From Symbiodinium natans (Eukaryota; Sar; Dinophyceae; Suessiales; Symbiodiniaceae): DNA of 20,859 bases. Below the pieces are notes generated by a model, which was not told where the DNA came from, made no database searches, and was given only the letters and a program-made list of their open reading frames with translations. Positions within the stretch are counted from its first letter, which is position 1, and every line of letters starts with the position of its first letter. The stretch is taken from assembly GCA_905221605.1 (NCBI GenBank), contig CAJNDS010001377.1:1-20859 (forward strand), given 5' to 3'. Positions 7,994 through 15,628 of this stretch are shown piece by piece. Both the position numbers and the translations under genes were made by a program.

Positions 7994-10900
7994 ATGAATG
8001 GAACAAGAGATCCATTGGTGATGTGGATTTGGACCAGCATTCCAGGAGCAAAGAACCTCTACGACCCCAAGACTATGCAATTCGATTACAATGGAGCAAT
8101 GGCAATGATGCTTATGCTTGGAGTATCAGGTGCGATCATGTTGTGCATTGGATGTTTGCAAGCGACAGTGCACTTGCAGTCATGTCGTCAGTCATGTTTG
8201 TGGAGATTGCAACATTCATGTTTTCGGAGGCGCTTGAGCAGAGGGGCACGGAGAGATCACTTGCGTTCGTGTGCTTGTGTGAGAAAACAACAGAGAGGAG
8301 CGATGCTGTGTGTGCTTGTCGTGTTACAGTTTTCTGCAGTGCAAGGGATGCAGCAGAATGGACCACCCCAACAACCCACAGAACTTTCTGAAATTCTGAC
8401 TGCATTGACAAGGGCGACCCAAGTTGGAATGAGTGCGCTACAAAGGTTGGAGCAACAAGCAAGCAGTTCGGATGATCTGAACCGAAGGATTGAAAGTGCG
8501 ACAAAGGCGATCAAGGCACCAGATGTTTGGAACCCACAAGCCTCGGGAGAACATCCACCGGATTTTACAACCTGGAAACATCAGTTTCTGAATTGGCTAG
8601 GTTTTGCCGATTCGCAGTACTCAGAAGCTCTAAGTATGATTGAAAGTCTGGGAGCAACGCCGATCGATGTTTCGACTCTCACTACAGTGGAGAGAGAACT
8701 TTCGACAAAGCTTTACCACATACTGACTTCGTATATGCGGGGGGCAGCAACGCAACTGTCTCGAAATTGGAGCAGGGAGCGATGTGGATATCGTCTCTAT
8801 CAAAGTTTGCTTTGGGAATACCAACCAGCCACCAAACAACGAGCTCTAACCCTCAGTCAAGCGATTGGGATGTTTCCCAACTTCGATGGGGCCAAGAGCA
8901 TGGTGGAGCAGATTGGTTCACTGGAAAACCTTGTTCGGGAGTACGAGATCGCTTCAGGAAAGACCTACGATCGAGATTTGTTGATGGGAGTTTTGCTTCG
9001 ATGTTCACCGAGGGCGATTCGAGACCACCTTACTTTGACAATGCCCGAAGGAACAAACTACATGTCAGTGAAGCAAGCGATTCTTTCATACGAGCAAAGC
9101 AGCAAAACTTGGGATTACCAGACGGTGTTGAAGCAAAAGACCTTGCAGAACACAGCGAGCAGTTCGAATGCAGATCAAGGACCAGCACCAATGGAAGTGG
9201 ATGCAGTGTACGAGAAAGGAGGAGGAAAAGGAAACAAAGGCAACAAAGGAAACAAAGGAGGAAAAGGATCCTACTCGTGGTCAAGCTTTGGAGCAGGATT
9301 TCGCCAATGGAGAAAAGGTGGACGAAAAGGAAGCTACAAAGGAGGAAAGAAAGGACGAGGCAAAGGTTTCCACAAAGGAGGAAAGAAAGGCGGAAAGAAA
9401 GGTGGAAAGCATGGCAAAGGAGGAAAGAAAGGTGGAGGAAAGAAGTTGGACAGAGATGTTTGCCGATTCTGCAAGCAGCGAGGACATTGGGGAAACGAGT
9501 GTCCAAACCGCAATGTTCGAGAAGTGCAGGCGAGCGAGGCCAGCACCGAGGTACCCCACTCGACAGTCGAGTCTGTTACTCCGTCGCAGAGTGCGAGCCA
9601 ATACAGGATAAGGAGAGTGAGGAACATTGATTTCCATCACATTGCGAACACACCACCTGACGGCACAGAGCACTATGAGCTTAGCGAAGTTTCAGAAGAA
9701 GAAGGTGATTGGTTCACCAGAAGGATAGAGGTGCAAGGACCAGAGTGCTACTACATCGGGGATGAGAGTGAGAACAAACAAGATCATGAGAGTGATGAGC
9801 TGTATCAATGGTATGAAAACAGCTTGGAAAGAGTTCAAGGAGGATTGGGACCTCCAGGAGGATTGGAACCTCTGAGTCAGGGAGGATCGGAACCTCTCAA
9901 TGTGCGAATGGTTCAGTTGGACACAAAGCAACATGTGGTGATCTTGGATTCAGGAGCAGATGTGAGTTTGTTACCACGAAGATTGTCGGATGCAGGCGTC
10001 GAAGTTTCGACCCCAACCTCTCTGAGGTTGCAGGACGCACAAGGGGGTGCGATGCGAGTTGAAGGTATGCGGCGAGCAGTTTTGCAGTTCAGTAGCTGCA
10101 GTGTGACTGAGGACTTTGTGTTGTCGGACACCAATAACATCTTGCTGTCTTTCGGAAGGCTACTCAAAAATGGATGGAAGTTTGTGTCAGTGGGATGCAA
10201 ACAGCGCCAAGGGGGCGAGACCTGGGGAGAAGAAACCCAGGCGGGGGAACTTGTATCTCCCGATGGTAAGGCACGGGTGCCTGTGGAATATCAGAGGAAT
10301 AGCTTGAGATTGACAGCGGAAGTTAGAGGAGTCGAGCAAGTCAGGACAGTCAAGGTGACTTTGGCCTATGACTTTGGTAAAGTCCCAGAGAAGGATTGGA
10401 GCCTTCTACCGAATGGAACGCCAGTCCATCGCCATTTTGGACTTGAGTTTGTAAAGCCACCGACAGGTACTTGGAAGTACAGGACCACCATCGTGAAGGT
10501 GGGCAACGAATGGGAAGTGATTGAAGCAACGGAATTGCTCGAGCGAAAATCCGACTTGGAAGATCGAATACCGGGATTGCTTTTTCGATCAGAAATTCTC
10601 ACATTCTTGCACAGGACACCAGAGTATCTGGACAAGTGCTTGGTAGAAGAGGTAGCACCAGAAGAAGCACCAAAGGAGGAAGAAAAGAAGATGGAAGAGG
10701 AGCCAGAATGGTTTGGAAGAGAAAGAGGAGCTCCAGAAGAGTTGCAGGTGCCAGTGCCGAAAGGAGTTGTGAAGCAGCAAGGAAAGGCAGGAGGACACCA
10801 AGAGTTGGAACTCGACATGGGAAGTACTATTGTGGTGAATGGAGAGTCACTCACAGCAACGAGTGAGATTGAGAAGCTGCGAGAAGGTTGTCGGTATTTG

Positions 10901-12706
10901 GGTTTGAGCGTCTCAGGGTCAAAGGTGAAGATGTTCAGGAGACTGTGCAACTACCTCACCGAAGACAGAGATGAGGACGCAGAAGAAGTTGCAGACAGGC
11001 TGAGGAAGCAAAGGCCCAAAGCAAGAACAAGACCCGGAGTGCCCGAACCGACAGAAGCAGAGATTGAAGAGCATATGGCAACCCACATGCCAATGCAACC
11101 ATGGTGTGATTTCTGTGCAGCAGCAAAGTCGAAACAGGACCATACCCCACAAAGCAGTGAAGCAAAGTATGAAGACCCAGGAAAACCAGTGATCCAGATG
11201 GACTTCATGTACATGGGTCAGAGCAGTGTGAGTCTGATCATTCTTGATTCATGGACTCGATTTTCGTGGGCGATTCCAGTGCCGGGGAAAGCACCGACGA
11301 AGAAGTTGGCCGAGAAAGTGGTGAAGTTTTCTCTCGAGATGAACTACATTTCCGAAGAAGTTCTGTTTGCGATTGATGTGGAGCCAGCGACAACAGCCTT
11401 ACTGGATTTGATTGTAGCAATACGACAAAAGTTAGGCTACAAGGCTGGAAAGTATCCAAACAAGCCCTACCACAAAGGAAGAACAGCGAGAGTGGAACGC
11501 CACATTCAGAACCTCAGGAGACAAAGCCTCACGATGATTGAAATGGTCGAGGATCGGATTGGGGAAAAGATTCCTGAAGATCATGCTTTACGAGCGTGGG
11601 CAATTCACCACGCAGCATGGTTGTTCAACAGGTACCACCTACACTCAGGGACGCAGAGTACAGCTTTCCAATTGGTCTACGGGAGACCATACCAAGGGCA
11701 GATTTTACCCTTCGGAGAGTATGTGTTTGGTCTGGCCAAGCCTGGAGGAGTGAAGAATCGATCCTTGTGGACAGGAGGAATATGGGTTGGAAAGGACGAC
11801 CGGGACATGGACGTGATTACGTCAAAAGATGGGATCTTTACGTCAAGATCTGTGCGGCGCACACAACCAGCGTGGCGCGCACGTGAGACCCTTCAACTTC
11901 AGGGTTCTCCTTGGACGAAGAAAGCCCCAAGGCTAGGGCACACCGCGCATGCGGCACCGTTACCGAGAATCGTGGAAGAACCAGGCAAAGAGAAAGAAGG
12001 AGGAGAAAATGAGCCAGAGCCAGCAGGAGATGAAGCAGGATCTGATGTGGAAAGTTCAAAGCATGACACAATCAGTGATCTATTGCTGAGCAGTGGTCAA
12101 CCTACACCTCGAAGTTCATCAACGGATTCCAACCAAGGCGGGGGACAAAAGAGAGAAACTGAAGGAGAAGAAAGAGAGGAACCTGCGAAAGCTAGTAAAA
12201 CAGCAGATGCTGAGGAGCCACCAACGAAGCAACAAAAGACTGCGGAAAGTTCACCTACAAGTGCTGATCCTGGAAGTCCGAAAGGAAGTCTATTTCCACC
12301 GTTGTATGCCGGACAGGTAGAAGAACAGGAAGACGAAACAGGATATCATGAAGATGACCTTTGGGAAGAAAGAGTCTGGAAGGAATGCGAAGAGGAATAT
12401 GAAGCGGATAGTGAAGGAGAAGAAGAAGATGAGGATCGACCACCGAAAGTCAGCGAAGAGGAACTTGAAAGATTGGATGCAGAGGCAGGAAAAGCTGAAC
12501 TTGACAAACTCGCCAACATGAAGGTTGTGAAGACGATCAAGAAGGAAGAGTGTTCAGAGGAAGGTAAGTTTCTGACACTAAGGACAGTTTTCGATTGGAG
12601 AAAGAGAGATGGAGTTTGGAAGCGTAGATGCAGAATTGTGTGTCGGGAATTCCGTGCGGGAGCCCAGAGCACGGAGCTACGTCAGGACACGCAGCAGTGC
12701 GAATGA
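7994..12706 (+). CDS. Copia-type Gag-protease-integrase polyprotein with start of reverse transcriptase
   Basis: 1,570 residues. Hydrophobic segments lie at about 35-55 and 102-118, with a Cys/Arg-rich stretch between. The Gag core spans about 175-385 (FTTWKHQFLNWLG), followed by a Lys/Gly-rich tract at 409-484 and a CCHC zinc knuckle (C490, C493, H498, C503). Aspartic protease is marked by DSGA at 652-655. A SAP-like motif lies at 953-988. Integrase has a compact H1027-x3-H1031-x6-C1038-x2-C1041 finger and a D1070, D1128, E1168 triad (39 residues between the last two). An acidic linker (about 1320-1500) leads to the reverse transcriptase start (VFDWRKRDGVWKRRCRIVCREF). Meaningful frame ends near 12676, after which about ten residues are out of frame. 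The true start could be earlier (joined to ORF1) or later (ATG 8348, just before Gag). It acts in virus-like particle assembly, processing and integration. Confidence 0.85.
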   Translation: MNGTRDPLVMWIWTSIPGAKNLYDPKTMQFDYNGAMAMMLMLGVSGAIMLCIGCLQATVHLQSCRQSCLWRLQHSCFRRRLSRGARRDHLRSCACVRKQQRGAMLCVLVVLQFSAVQGMQQNGPPQQPTELSEILTALTRATQVGMSALQRLEQQASSSDDLNRRIESATKAIKAPDVWNPQASGEHPPDFTTWKHQFLNWLGFADSQYSEALSMIESLGATPIDVSTLTTVERELSTKLYHILTSYMRGAATQLSRNWSRERCGYRLYQSLLWEYQPATKQRALTLSQAIGMFPNFDGAKSMVEQIGSLENLVREYEIASGKTYDRDLLMGVLLRCSPRAIRDHLTLTMPEGTNYMSVKQAILSYEQSSKTWDYQTVLKQKTLQNTASSSNADQGPAPMEVDAVYEKGGGKGNKGNKGNKGGKGSYSWSSFGAGFRQWRKGGRKGSYKGGKKGRGKGFHKGGKKGGKKGGKHGKGGKKGGGKKLDRDVCRFCKQRGHWGNECPNRNVREVQASEASTEVPHSTVESVTPSQSASQYRIRRVRNIDFHHIANTPPDGTEHYELSEVSEEEGDWFTRRIEVQGPECYYIGDESENKQDHESDELYQWYENSLERVQGGLGPPGGLEPLSQGGSEPLNVRMVQLDTKQHVVILDSGADVSLLPRRLSDAGVEVSTPTSLRLQDAQGGAMRVEGMRRAVLQFSSCSVTEDFVLSDTNNILLSFGRLLKNGWKFVSVGCKQRQGGETWGEETQAGELVSPDGKARVPVEYQRNSLRLTAEVRGVEQVRTVKVTLAYDFGKVPEKDWSLLPNGTPVHRHFGLEFVKPPTGTWKYRTTIVKVGNEWEVIEATELLERKSDLEDRIPGLLFRSEILTFLHRTPEYLDKCLVEEVAPEEAPKEEEKKMEEEPEWFGRERGAPEELQVPVPKGVVKQQGKAGGHQELELDMGSTIVVNGESLTATSEIEKLREGCRYLGLSVSGSKVKMFRRLCNYLTEDRDEDAEEVADRLRKQRPKARTRPGVPEPTEAEIEEHMATHMPMQPWCDFCAAAKSKQDHTPQSSEAKYEDPGKPVIQMDFMYMGQSSVSLIILDSWTRFSWAIPVPGKAPTKKLAEKVVKFSLEMNYISEEVLFAIDVEPATTALLDLIVAIRQKLGYKAGKYPNKPYHKGRTARVERHIQNLRRQSLTMIEMVEDRIGEKIPEDHALRAWAIHHAAWLFNRYHLHSGTQSTAFQLVYGRPYQGQILPFGEYVFGLAKPGGVKNRSLWTGGIWVGKDDRDMDVITSKDGIFTSRSVRRTQPAWRARETLQLQGSPWTKKAPRLGHTAHAAPLPRIVEEPGKEKEGGENEPEPAGDEAGSDVESSKHDTISDLLLSSGQPTPRSSSTDSNQGGGQKRETEGEEREEPAKASKTADAEEPPTKQQKTAESSPTSADPGSPKGSLFPPLYAGQVEEQEDETGYHEDDLWEERVWKECEEEYEADSEGEEEDEDRPPKVSEEELERLDAEAGKAELDKLANMKVVKTIKKEECSEEGKFLTLRTVFDWRKRDGVWKRRCRIVCREFRAGAQSTELRQDTQQCE
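8096..8158 (+). other. Predicted hydrophobic segment 1 of polyprotein
   Basis: Encodes GAMAMMLMLGVSGAIMLCIG, about 21 uncharged residues (polyprotein residues 35-55), long enough to span a membrane. A second, shorter hydrophobic stretch (AMLCVLVVLQFSAV) follows at 8297-8347. Membrane segments are not usual ahead of copia Gag. The frame choice here is less certain than downstream because another frame is also open. Confidence 0.5.
9218..9445 (+). repeat. Lys/Gly-rich low-complexity tract in Gag
   Basis: AAAGGAGGAAAG-type purine repeats encode a run of GGK, GNK and KKGG units just before the CCHC knuckle. This basic tract is expected to bind nucleic acid. Its slippage-prone repeats are a likely source of length variation between copies. 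Confidence 0.85.
9935..9976 (+). other. Aspartic protease active-site segment
   Basis: Encodes VVILDSGADVSLLP, the catalytic DSG signature with hydrophobic flanks typical of retroelement proteases. A later ILLSFGRLLKNGW (from about 10138) matches the usual second conserved region of copia proteases. Confidence 0.9.
10850..10957 (+). other. SAP-like DNA-binding motif between protease and integrase
   Basis: Encodes LREGCRYLGLSVSG followed by SKVKMFRRLCNYL, which fits the SAP pattern: a helix, a Gly-Leu turn, then a Lys-containing second helix ending in Arg-Leu. SAP motifs bind A/T-rich DNA in nuclear scaffold proteins. It is not a standard copia domain. Recognition is by pattern only. Confidence 0.6.
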
Positions 12707-15024
12707 TGTTTCTTTTTCATCTCATCTACAATTGGGAGCTTACAGTTCTTGACATTCGTGACGCATTCTTGCAAGTCACGCAGAAAGCTCTGATGTATGC
12801 TGATATCTCACCGTGGATTCGAACACTACTTGGTTTGGATGAAGACCACGTATGGAAAGTGGAGAAGTGTCTGCCAGGGCAAAGACCAGCGGCAGAACAA
12901 TGGTTTACCCATTTGGTTGAGATTTTGAAGCGTTTGGGATTTGAGCAATTTGTTGAGATACCCTCAATCTTGAAGCACCGAGTGAAGAAGATTGCAGTGT
13001 CGATTCATGTCGACGACGAGCTAGTTGCAGGTGCAAAAGGCGAAGGAAGATGGCTGATATGCGAGCTAGAGAAGTTTTTCAAGCTCACAGTTGAGGGACC
13101 GTTCCCATCCCACCGGGGATCGGGAGAACAGCTTCATTACCTGAAGAGGACCTATGAGTTCCTTGAAGAAGGAATTTTGGTGACAGTGTCGAAGAAGCAC
13201 TACGAGAAGCTTAGAGGACTCTACAAGCTGGGGAACCGAAAGCCAAGACAAACCCCAGAGCACCAGCTGATTGGAACAGTGGACAATTCCAAAGAACTGG
13301 AGGAGAACGAGTGCAAGAAGTTTCGTTCAGCGTTAGGAACACTGTTGTACATTTCCCAAGACCGATGGGATTTGCAGCGTGTGACGAAGTGTTTGGCAAG
13401 TAAGATGTCGAAGCCAACGGAACAAGCGTTAACCTGTTTGAAACAAGCTTTGCTCTATGTGCAAGGAACAGAGCAACTGGGATTCCTACTGAAGTACACA
13501 AAGGTTGGAAACAAGATGATGGATGCGATCTATCAAAGAGAAGAGCAAGAAGAAGAAGACGAAGAAAAGAAAGGAACACACAGTATGGAAGTATTCACGG
13601 ATGCAGATTGGGCATCAGACCGTGAAGCGAGATGGTCTACATCATCAGTGATTGTGTGTGTGAATGCAGTGCCAGTACTTTCGTATAGCAGGACCCAGAA
13701 AGCTACAGCTTTAAGTTCGGCAGAGTCCGAAGTGCTAGCATGCTCAGGAGGAGCATCAGAAGCGATGTTACTGAAGAAGTTGTGGATGTTTCTTGCAGGA
13801 AAGTTACTCGTGGAGATCCGGATGGATTCAAGTGCGGGAAGACAATGGATGATGCGAACAGGAGTCGGAGGACTCAAACATATCGATCTGAGAGTATTAT
13901 GGCTTCAGCGAGGGGTGAAGAACAACAGCTTCAAAGCAAAGCCAGTGCCTACCAAATTAAACATTGCCGACTTGAATACAAAACGCTTAGGAGTATCTCG
14001 AAGGAGATTTCTCATGTACCATATTGGAGCCATGGTGTGGAATGGAGAAAGTCATGAGCGTTATGGGAAAGAAGAAGCAATGGAACATGTGGCAGGTGAA
14101 GTTTGCCGAAGCCAAGTTCGAGCACTACGTGCAACTTTGTTGAGCGAGCGTGGAAGCAAGACGGCTAGAGCGATGTACTTGACAATGATGGTGAATATGA
14201 TTTCTCAGATTGCAGGACAACCAGACGATTTTGGAGGACGAGAACGAGAAGAACGAGAATTTGTTTTCATCTATGTGAAGGAAGTGAGTGGATGGATTAT
14301 TCTTTTCAGTGTGATACTAGGAGGAATTTTCGCTTTACTCTTGTTCTACATGGTCGAGCAGAAGGTGAACGAAGGACCACAGGAACCGCAGGAAGAAGGA
14401 CCACAGGAACCACAGGAAGAAGGACCACAGGAACCGCAGGAAGAAGTACCACAGGAACCACAGGAAGAAGGACCACAGGAACCGCAGGAAGAAGGACCAC
14501 AGGAACCACAGGAAGAAGGACCACAGGAACCGCAGGAAGAAGTACCACAGGAACCGCCACAGGAACCGCAGGAAGAAGGACCACAGGAACCGCAGGAGGA
14601 ATTCACTATTCGAAGATTTGTGCAAAAGTATTGTCCGCCCGATGAGGATGATGTTCAACGTACAGCAAGGGCAGTCAATATGTATTTCCGTGATGCACCA
14701 GAGGATTCAGCGACAGGCAGTGGTAATGGGATGCCTGGAATCAGTACAGTACCAGCAAGCCAAATCCATGTGAATGACGAAGAGCTTGCAAGGCGATTTC
14801 AAGAATGGGGAATGGTTAATATCATTCCTATGGCACAGGATGTGGACGAACAGCTACGAGCACAACCCCCAGTATGTGTACACGCCTCATGGCAAGAGGT
14901 ACCACCGATCTACATGTGCAGATGTGCAAAGGTCAGAGAGATTCACTTACAGTGCAGCAGTGCATGCGAGATTGCACTACCGTCCTTGTGGCAATTGCAG
15001 GCCCGGGACCATGTGAGTGAATGA
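12628..15024 (+). CDS. Reverse transcriptase-RNase H and C-terminal tail (frameshifted part of pol)
   Basis: Open for 798 codons in the -1 frame relative to Gag. RT homology begins at about 12679 (TSGHAAVRMMFLFHLIYNW), directly after where the Gag frame loses it, so the first 17 codons are not native. RT shows VLDIRDAFLQ (catalytic Asp, residue 42 or 45) and IHVDD (residues 126-130). RNase H has D325, E366, D400 and D420 (in VFTDADWASD, SSAESEVLA, MDSSAG and LKHIDLR). It is followed by a membrane segment (555-576), nine GPQEPQEE-type units (583-658) and an acidic tail. Past about 14866 the protein-like frame is the next one, so residues after about 747 are probably out of frame. It would copy element RNA into DNA in particles. 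Confidence 0.85.
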   Translation: MQNCVSGIPCGSPEHGATSGHAAVRMMFLFHLIYNWELTVLDIRDAFLQVTQKALMYADISPWIRTLLGLDEDHVWKVEKCLPGQRPAAEQWFTHLVEILKRLGFEQFVEIPSILKHRVKKIAVSIHVDDELVAGAKGEGRWLICELEKFFKLTVEGPFPSHRGSGEQLHYLKRTYEFLEEGILVTVSKKHYEKLRGLYKLGNRKPRQTPEHQLIGTVDNSKELEENECKKFRSALGTLLYISQDRWDLQRVTKCLASKMSKPTEQALTCLKQALLYVQGTEQLGFLLKYTKVGNKMMDAIYQREEQEEEDEEKKGTHSMEVFTDADWASDREARWSTSSVIVCVNAVPVLSYSRTQKATALSSAESEVLACSGGASEAMLLKKLWMFLAGKLLVEIRMDSSAGRQWMMRTGVGGLKHIDLRVLWLQRGVKNNSFKAKPVPTKLNIADLNTKRLGVSRRRFLMYHIGAMVWNGESHERYGKEEAMEHVAGEVCRSQVRALRATLLSERGSKTARAMYLTMMVNMISQIAGQPDDFGGREREEREFVFIYVKEVSGWIILFSVILGGIFALLLFYMVEQKVNEGPQEPQEEGPQEPQEEGPQEPQEEVPQEPQEEGPQEPQEEGPQEPQEEGPQEPQEEVPQEPPQEPQEEGPQEPQEEFTIRRFVQKYCPPDEDDVQRTARAVNMYFRDAPEDSATGSGNGMPGISTVPASQIHVNDEELARRFQEWGMVNIIPMAQDVDEQLRAQPPVCVHASWQEVPPIYMCRCAKVREIHLQCSSACEIALPSLWQLQARDHVSE
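12674..12681 (+). other. Frame break inside reverse transcriptase
   Basis: Gag-frame RT homology stops with the Glu codon at 12674-12676, and the -1 frame resumes RT homology with the Thr codon at 12679. Only CT lies between them. The conserved F-[AS]-P element expected at this point of copia RTs is absent. A loss of 10 or 13 bases would explain both the missing residues and the direction of the shift. Confidence 0.7.
13003..13020 (+). other. Reverse transcriptase catalytic VDD motif
   Basis: Encodes IHVDDE, equivalent to the Y-x-D-D box, with Val before the two catalytic aspartates as in other copia elements. Confidence 0.9.
14290..14355 (+). other. Predicted C-terminal transmembrane segment
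   Basis: Encodes WIILFSVILGGIFALLLFYM, a strong hydrophobic helix with no charged residue, flanked by a charged region upstream and the acidic repeat downstream. It lies after RNase H, where copia pol proteins normally end. Confidence 0.85.
14374..14601 (+). repeat. 24-bp tandem repeat encoding GPQEPQEE (9 units)
   Basis: Nine units of 24 bases (GGACCACAGGAACCGCAGG...) with G or V at position 1, and one extra 12-base insertion in the eighth. All lengths are multiples of three, so the frame holds. Alternating CCA/CCG codons reveal higher-order duplication of unit pairs. Confidence 0.95.
14871..15016 (+). pseudogene. C-terminal Cys/His module of the polyprotein, displaced by +1 frameshift
   Basis: In the Gag frame, starting after the C5 run at 14866-14870, the sequence reads VYTPHGKRYHRSTC and ends in HYRPCGNCRP before TGA 15014-15016. 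A YH-x3-C followed about 23 residues later by PC-x2-C is a typical small zinc-binding arrangement. One base fewer in the C run would join it to the preceding RT-RNase H-tail frame. I infer that it is the natural C-terminus. Its function is unknown. Confidence 0.55.
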
Positions 15025-15266
15025 TGGAATGTTTCACTTTTCCGTACAGTGTGAGCTACAACGAGTACAAGCTTACCTGAGCGAAGTGTTACCCACGAGG
15101 AAGCAGTGGGAACAGTTTTCACCGAGTGCAAGGACTCCGATAGGGAGAGCACAACGAGGCCATCACACAATACCAGATGAGCCCAACGACATACCTGTAC
15201 AGTTTCTACAAACCCGTTACTGTAGAGTGATGTTGAGCTTACAGTTCGCACAACATCAAGGCGGGG
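15025..15266 (+). other. 3' untranslated region of the element
   Basis: About 240 bases between the last coding signal and the 3' LTR. The Gag frame remains open here up to 15271 after the TGA at 15014, but the peptide has no recognisable feature. TACAGT and ACTGTA occur as a short inverted pair near 15200-15225. Nothing else is recognised. Confidence 0.6.
15258..15266 (+). promoter_or_regulatory. Polypurine tract
   Basis: AAGGCGGGG, a short purine-rich run with one C, lies directly before the 3' LTR where plus-strand synthesis is primed. It is weaker than most tracts, but the position is exact. Confidence 0.65.
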
Positions 15267-15401
15267 TGTAAAGTTTTTCTACTACCTGGGAACCCCACCT
15301 ACCAACCCAAAGGGTTGATGAGCATGTGTGGATTTGTGACTCATGTTTTACCGACAGCGCCTTTACCGGTTCAAGGAAAAAGAGCGACTTGAAGTTTAGC
15401 A
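15267..15401 (+). repeat. 3' LTR, 135 bp
   Basis: Same 135 bases as the 5' LTR, with no difference found by reading. It ends in CA just before the right target duplication. Confidence 0.96.
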
Positions 15402-15406
15402 AAAGC
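15402..15406. repeat. Target site duplication, right (AAAGC)
   Basis: Second copy of the 5-base target, followed by AAAAAGAGGTGCG, the exact continuation of the interrupted L module. Confidence 0.95.
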
Positions 15407-15472
15407 AAAAAGAGGTGCGTTCCAGTGGCTTTCAAACATCTTTGAAGATGATGAAGAAAGCAGCTTGAAACA

Positions 15473-15628
15473 ATGGCCAAGGAGTCCGGCAAATCTTCCA
15501 ACACTCCATCGTTTAGAAGTGCTTTGAACAATGGTCAGGAAGCGCGTCTTCTCCGTGAAAAGCTCCTCTTGACCTCCCAAGTCCGCGATTTGAAATTGCT
15601 TGAAACAAGCGTTTTTGAAAGCCTCTGA
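15473..15628 (+). CDS. Hypothetical 51-aa ORF in L module (copy C)
   Basis: Third copy of the MAKESGKSSN reading frame, apparently identical to the copy at 3821. The retrotransposon insertion lies 71 bases upstream, so any upstream promoter would be displaced by 9 kb. Function is unknown. Confidence 0.25.
   Translation: MAKESGKSSNTPSFRSALNNGQEARLLREKLLLTSQVRDLKLLETSVFESL

Larger units (their letters stand above)
6400..15401 (+). mobile_element. Complete Ty1/copia-type LTR retrotransposon, 9,002 bp
   Basis: It is bounded by two 135-bp LTRs that read as identical, begin TG and end CA, with a 5-bp target duplication, so both ends are exact. A primer-binding site, Gag, protease, integrase, reverse transcriptase and RNase H follow in the copia order (IN before RT). 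Unusual additions are a large N-terminal extension, hydrophobic segments before Gag, a SAP-like motif between protease and integrase, and a C-terminal tail with a membrane segment, GPQEPQEE repeats and a Cys/His module. The reading frame is broken at about 7853, 12677 and 14866, so this copy as read is probably not autonomous. The identical LTRs point to a recent insertion. Confidence 0.96.

Noticed and set aside
7831-8391. 186-codon third-frame ORF over the start of Gag-Pol
   Set aside because: It overlaps the Gag-Pol frame, ends before the Gag core and shows no recognisable feature. Treated as a shadow.
14374-14601. Regularly spaced repeats as a CRISPR-like array
   Set aside because: They are direct, spacer-free 24-bp coding repeats inside a eukaryotic retroelement.
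15012-15050. Mini-intron with GTGAGT donor and TCCGTACAG acceptor at the 3' end of pol
   Set aside because: About 37 bases is very short, and the element's genomic copy should derive from RNA. The resemblance is probably chance.
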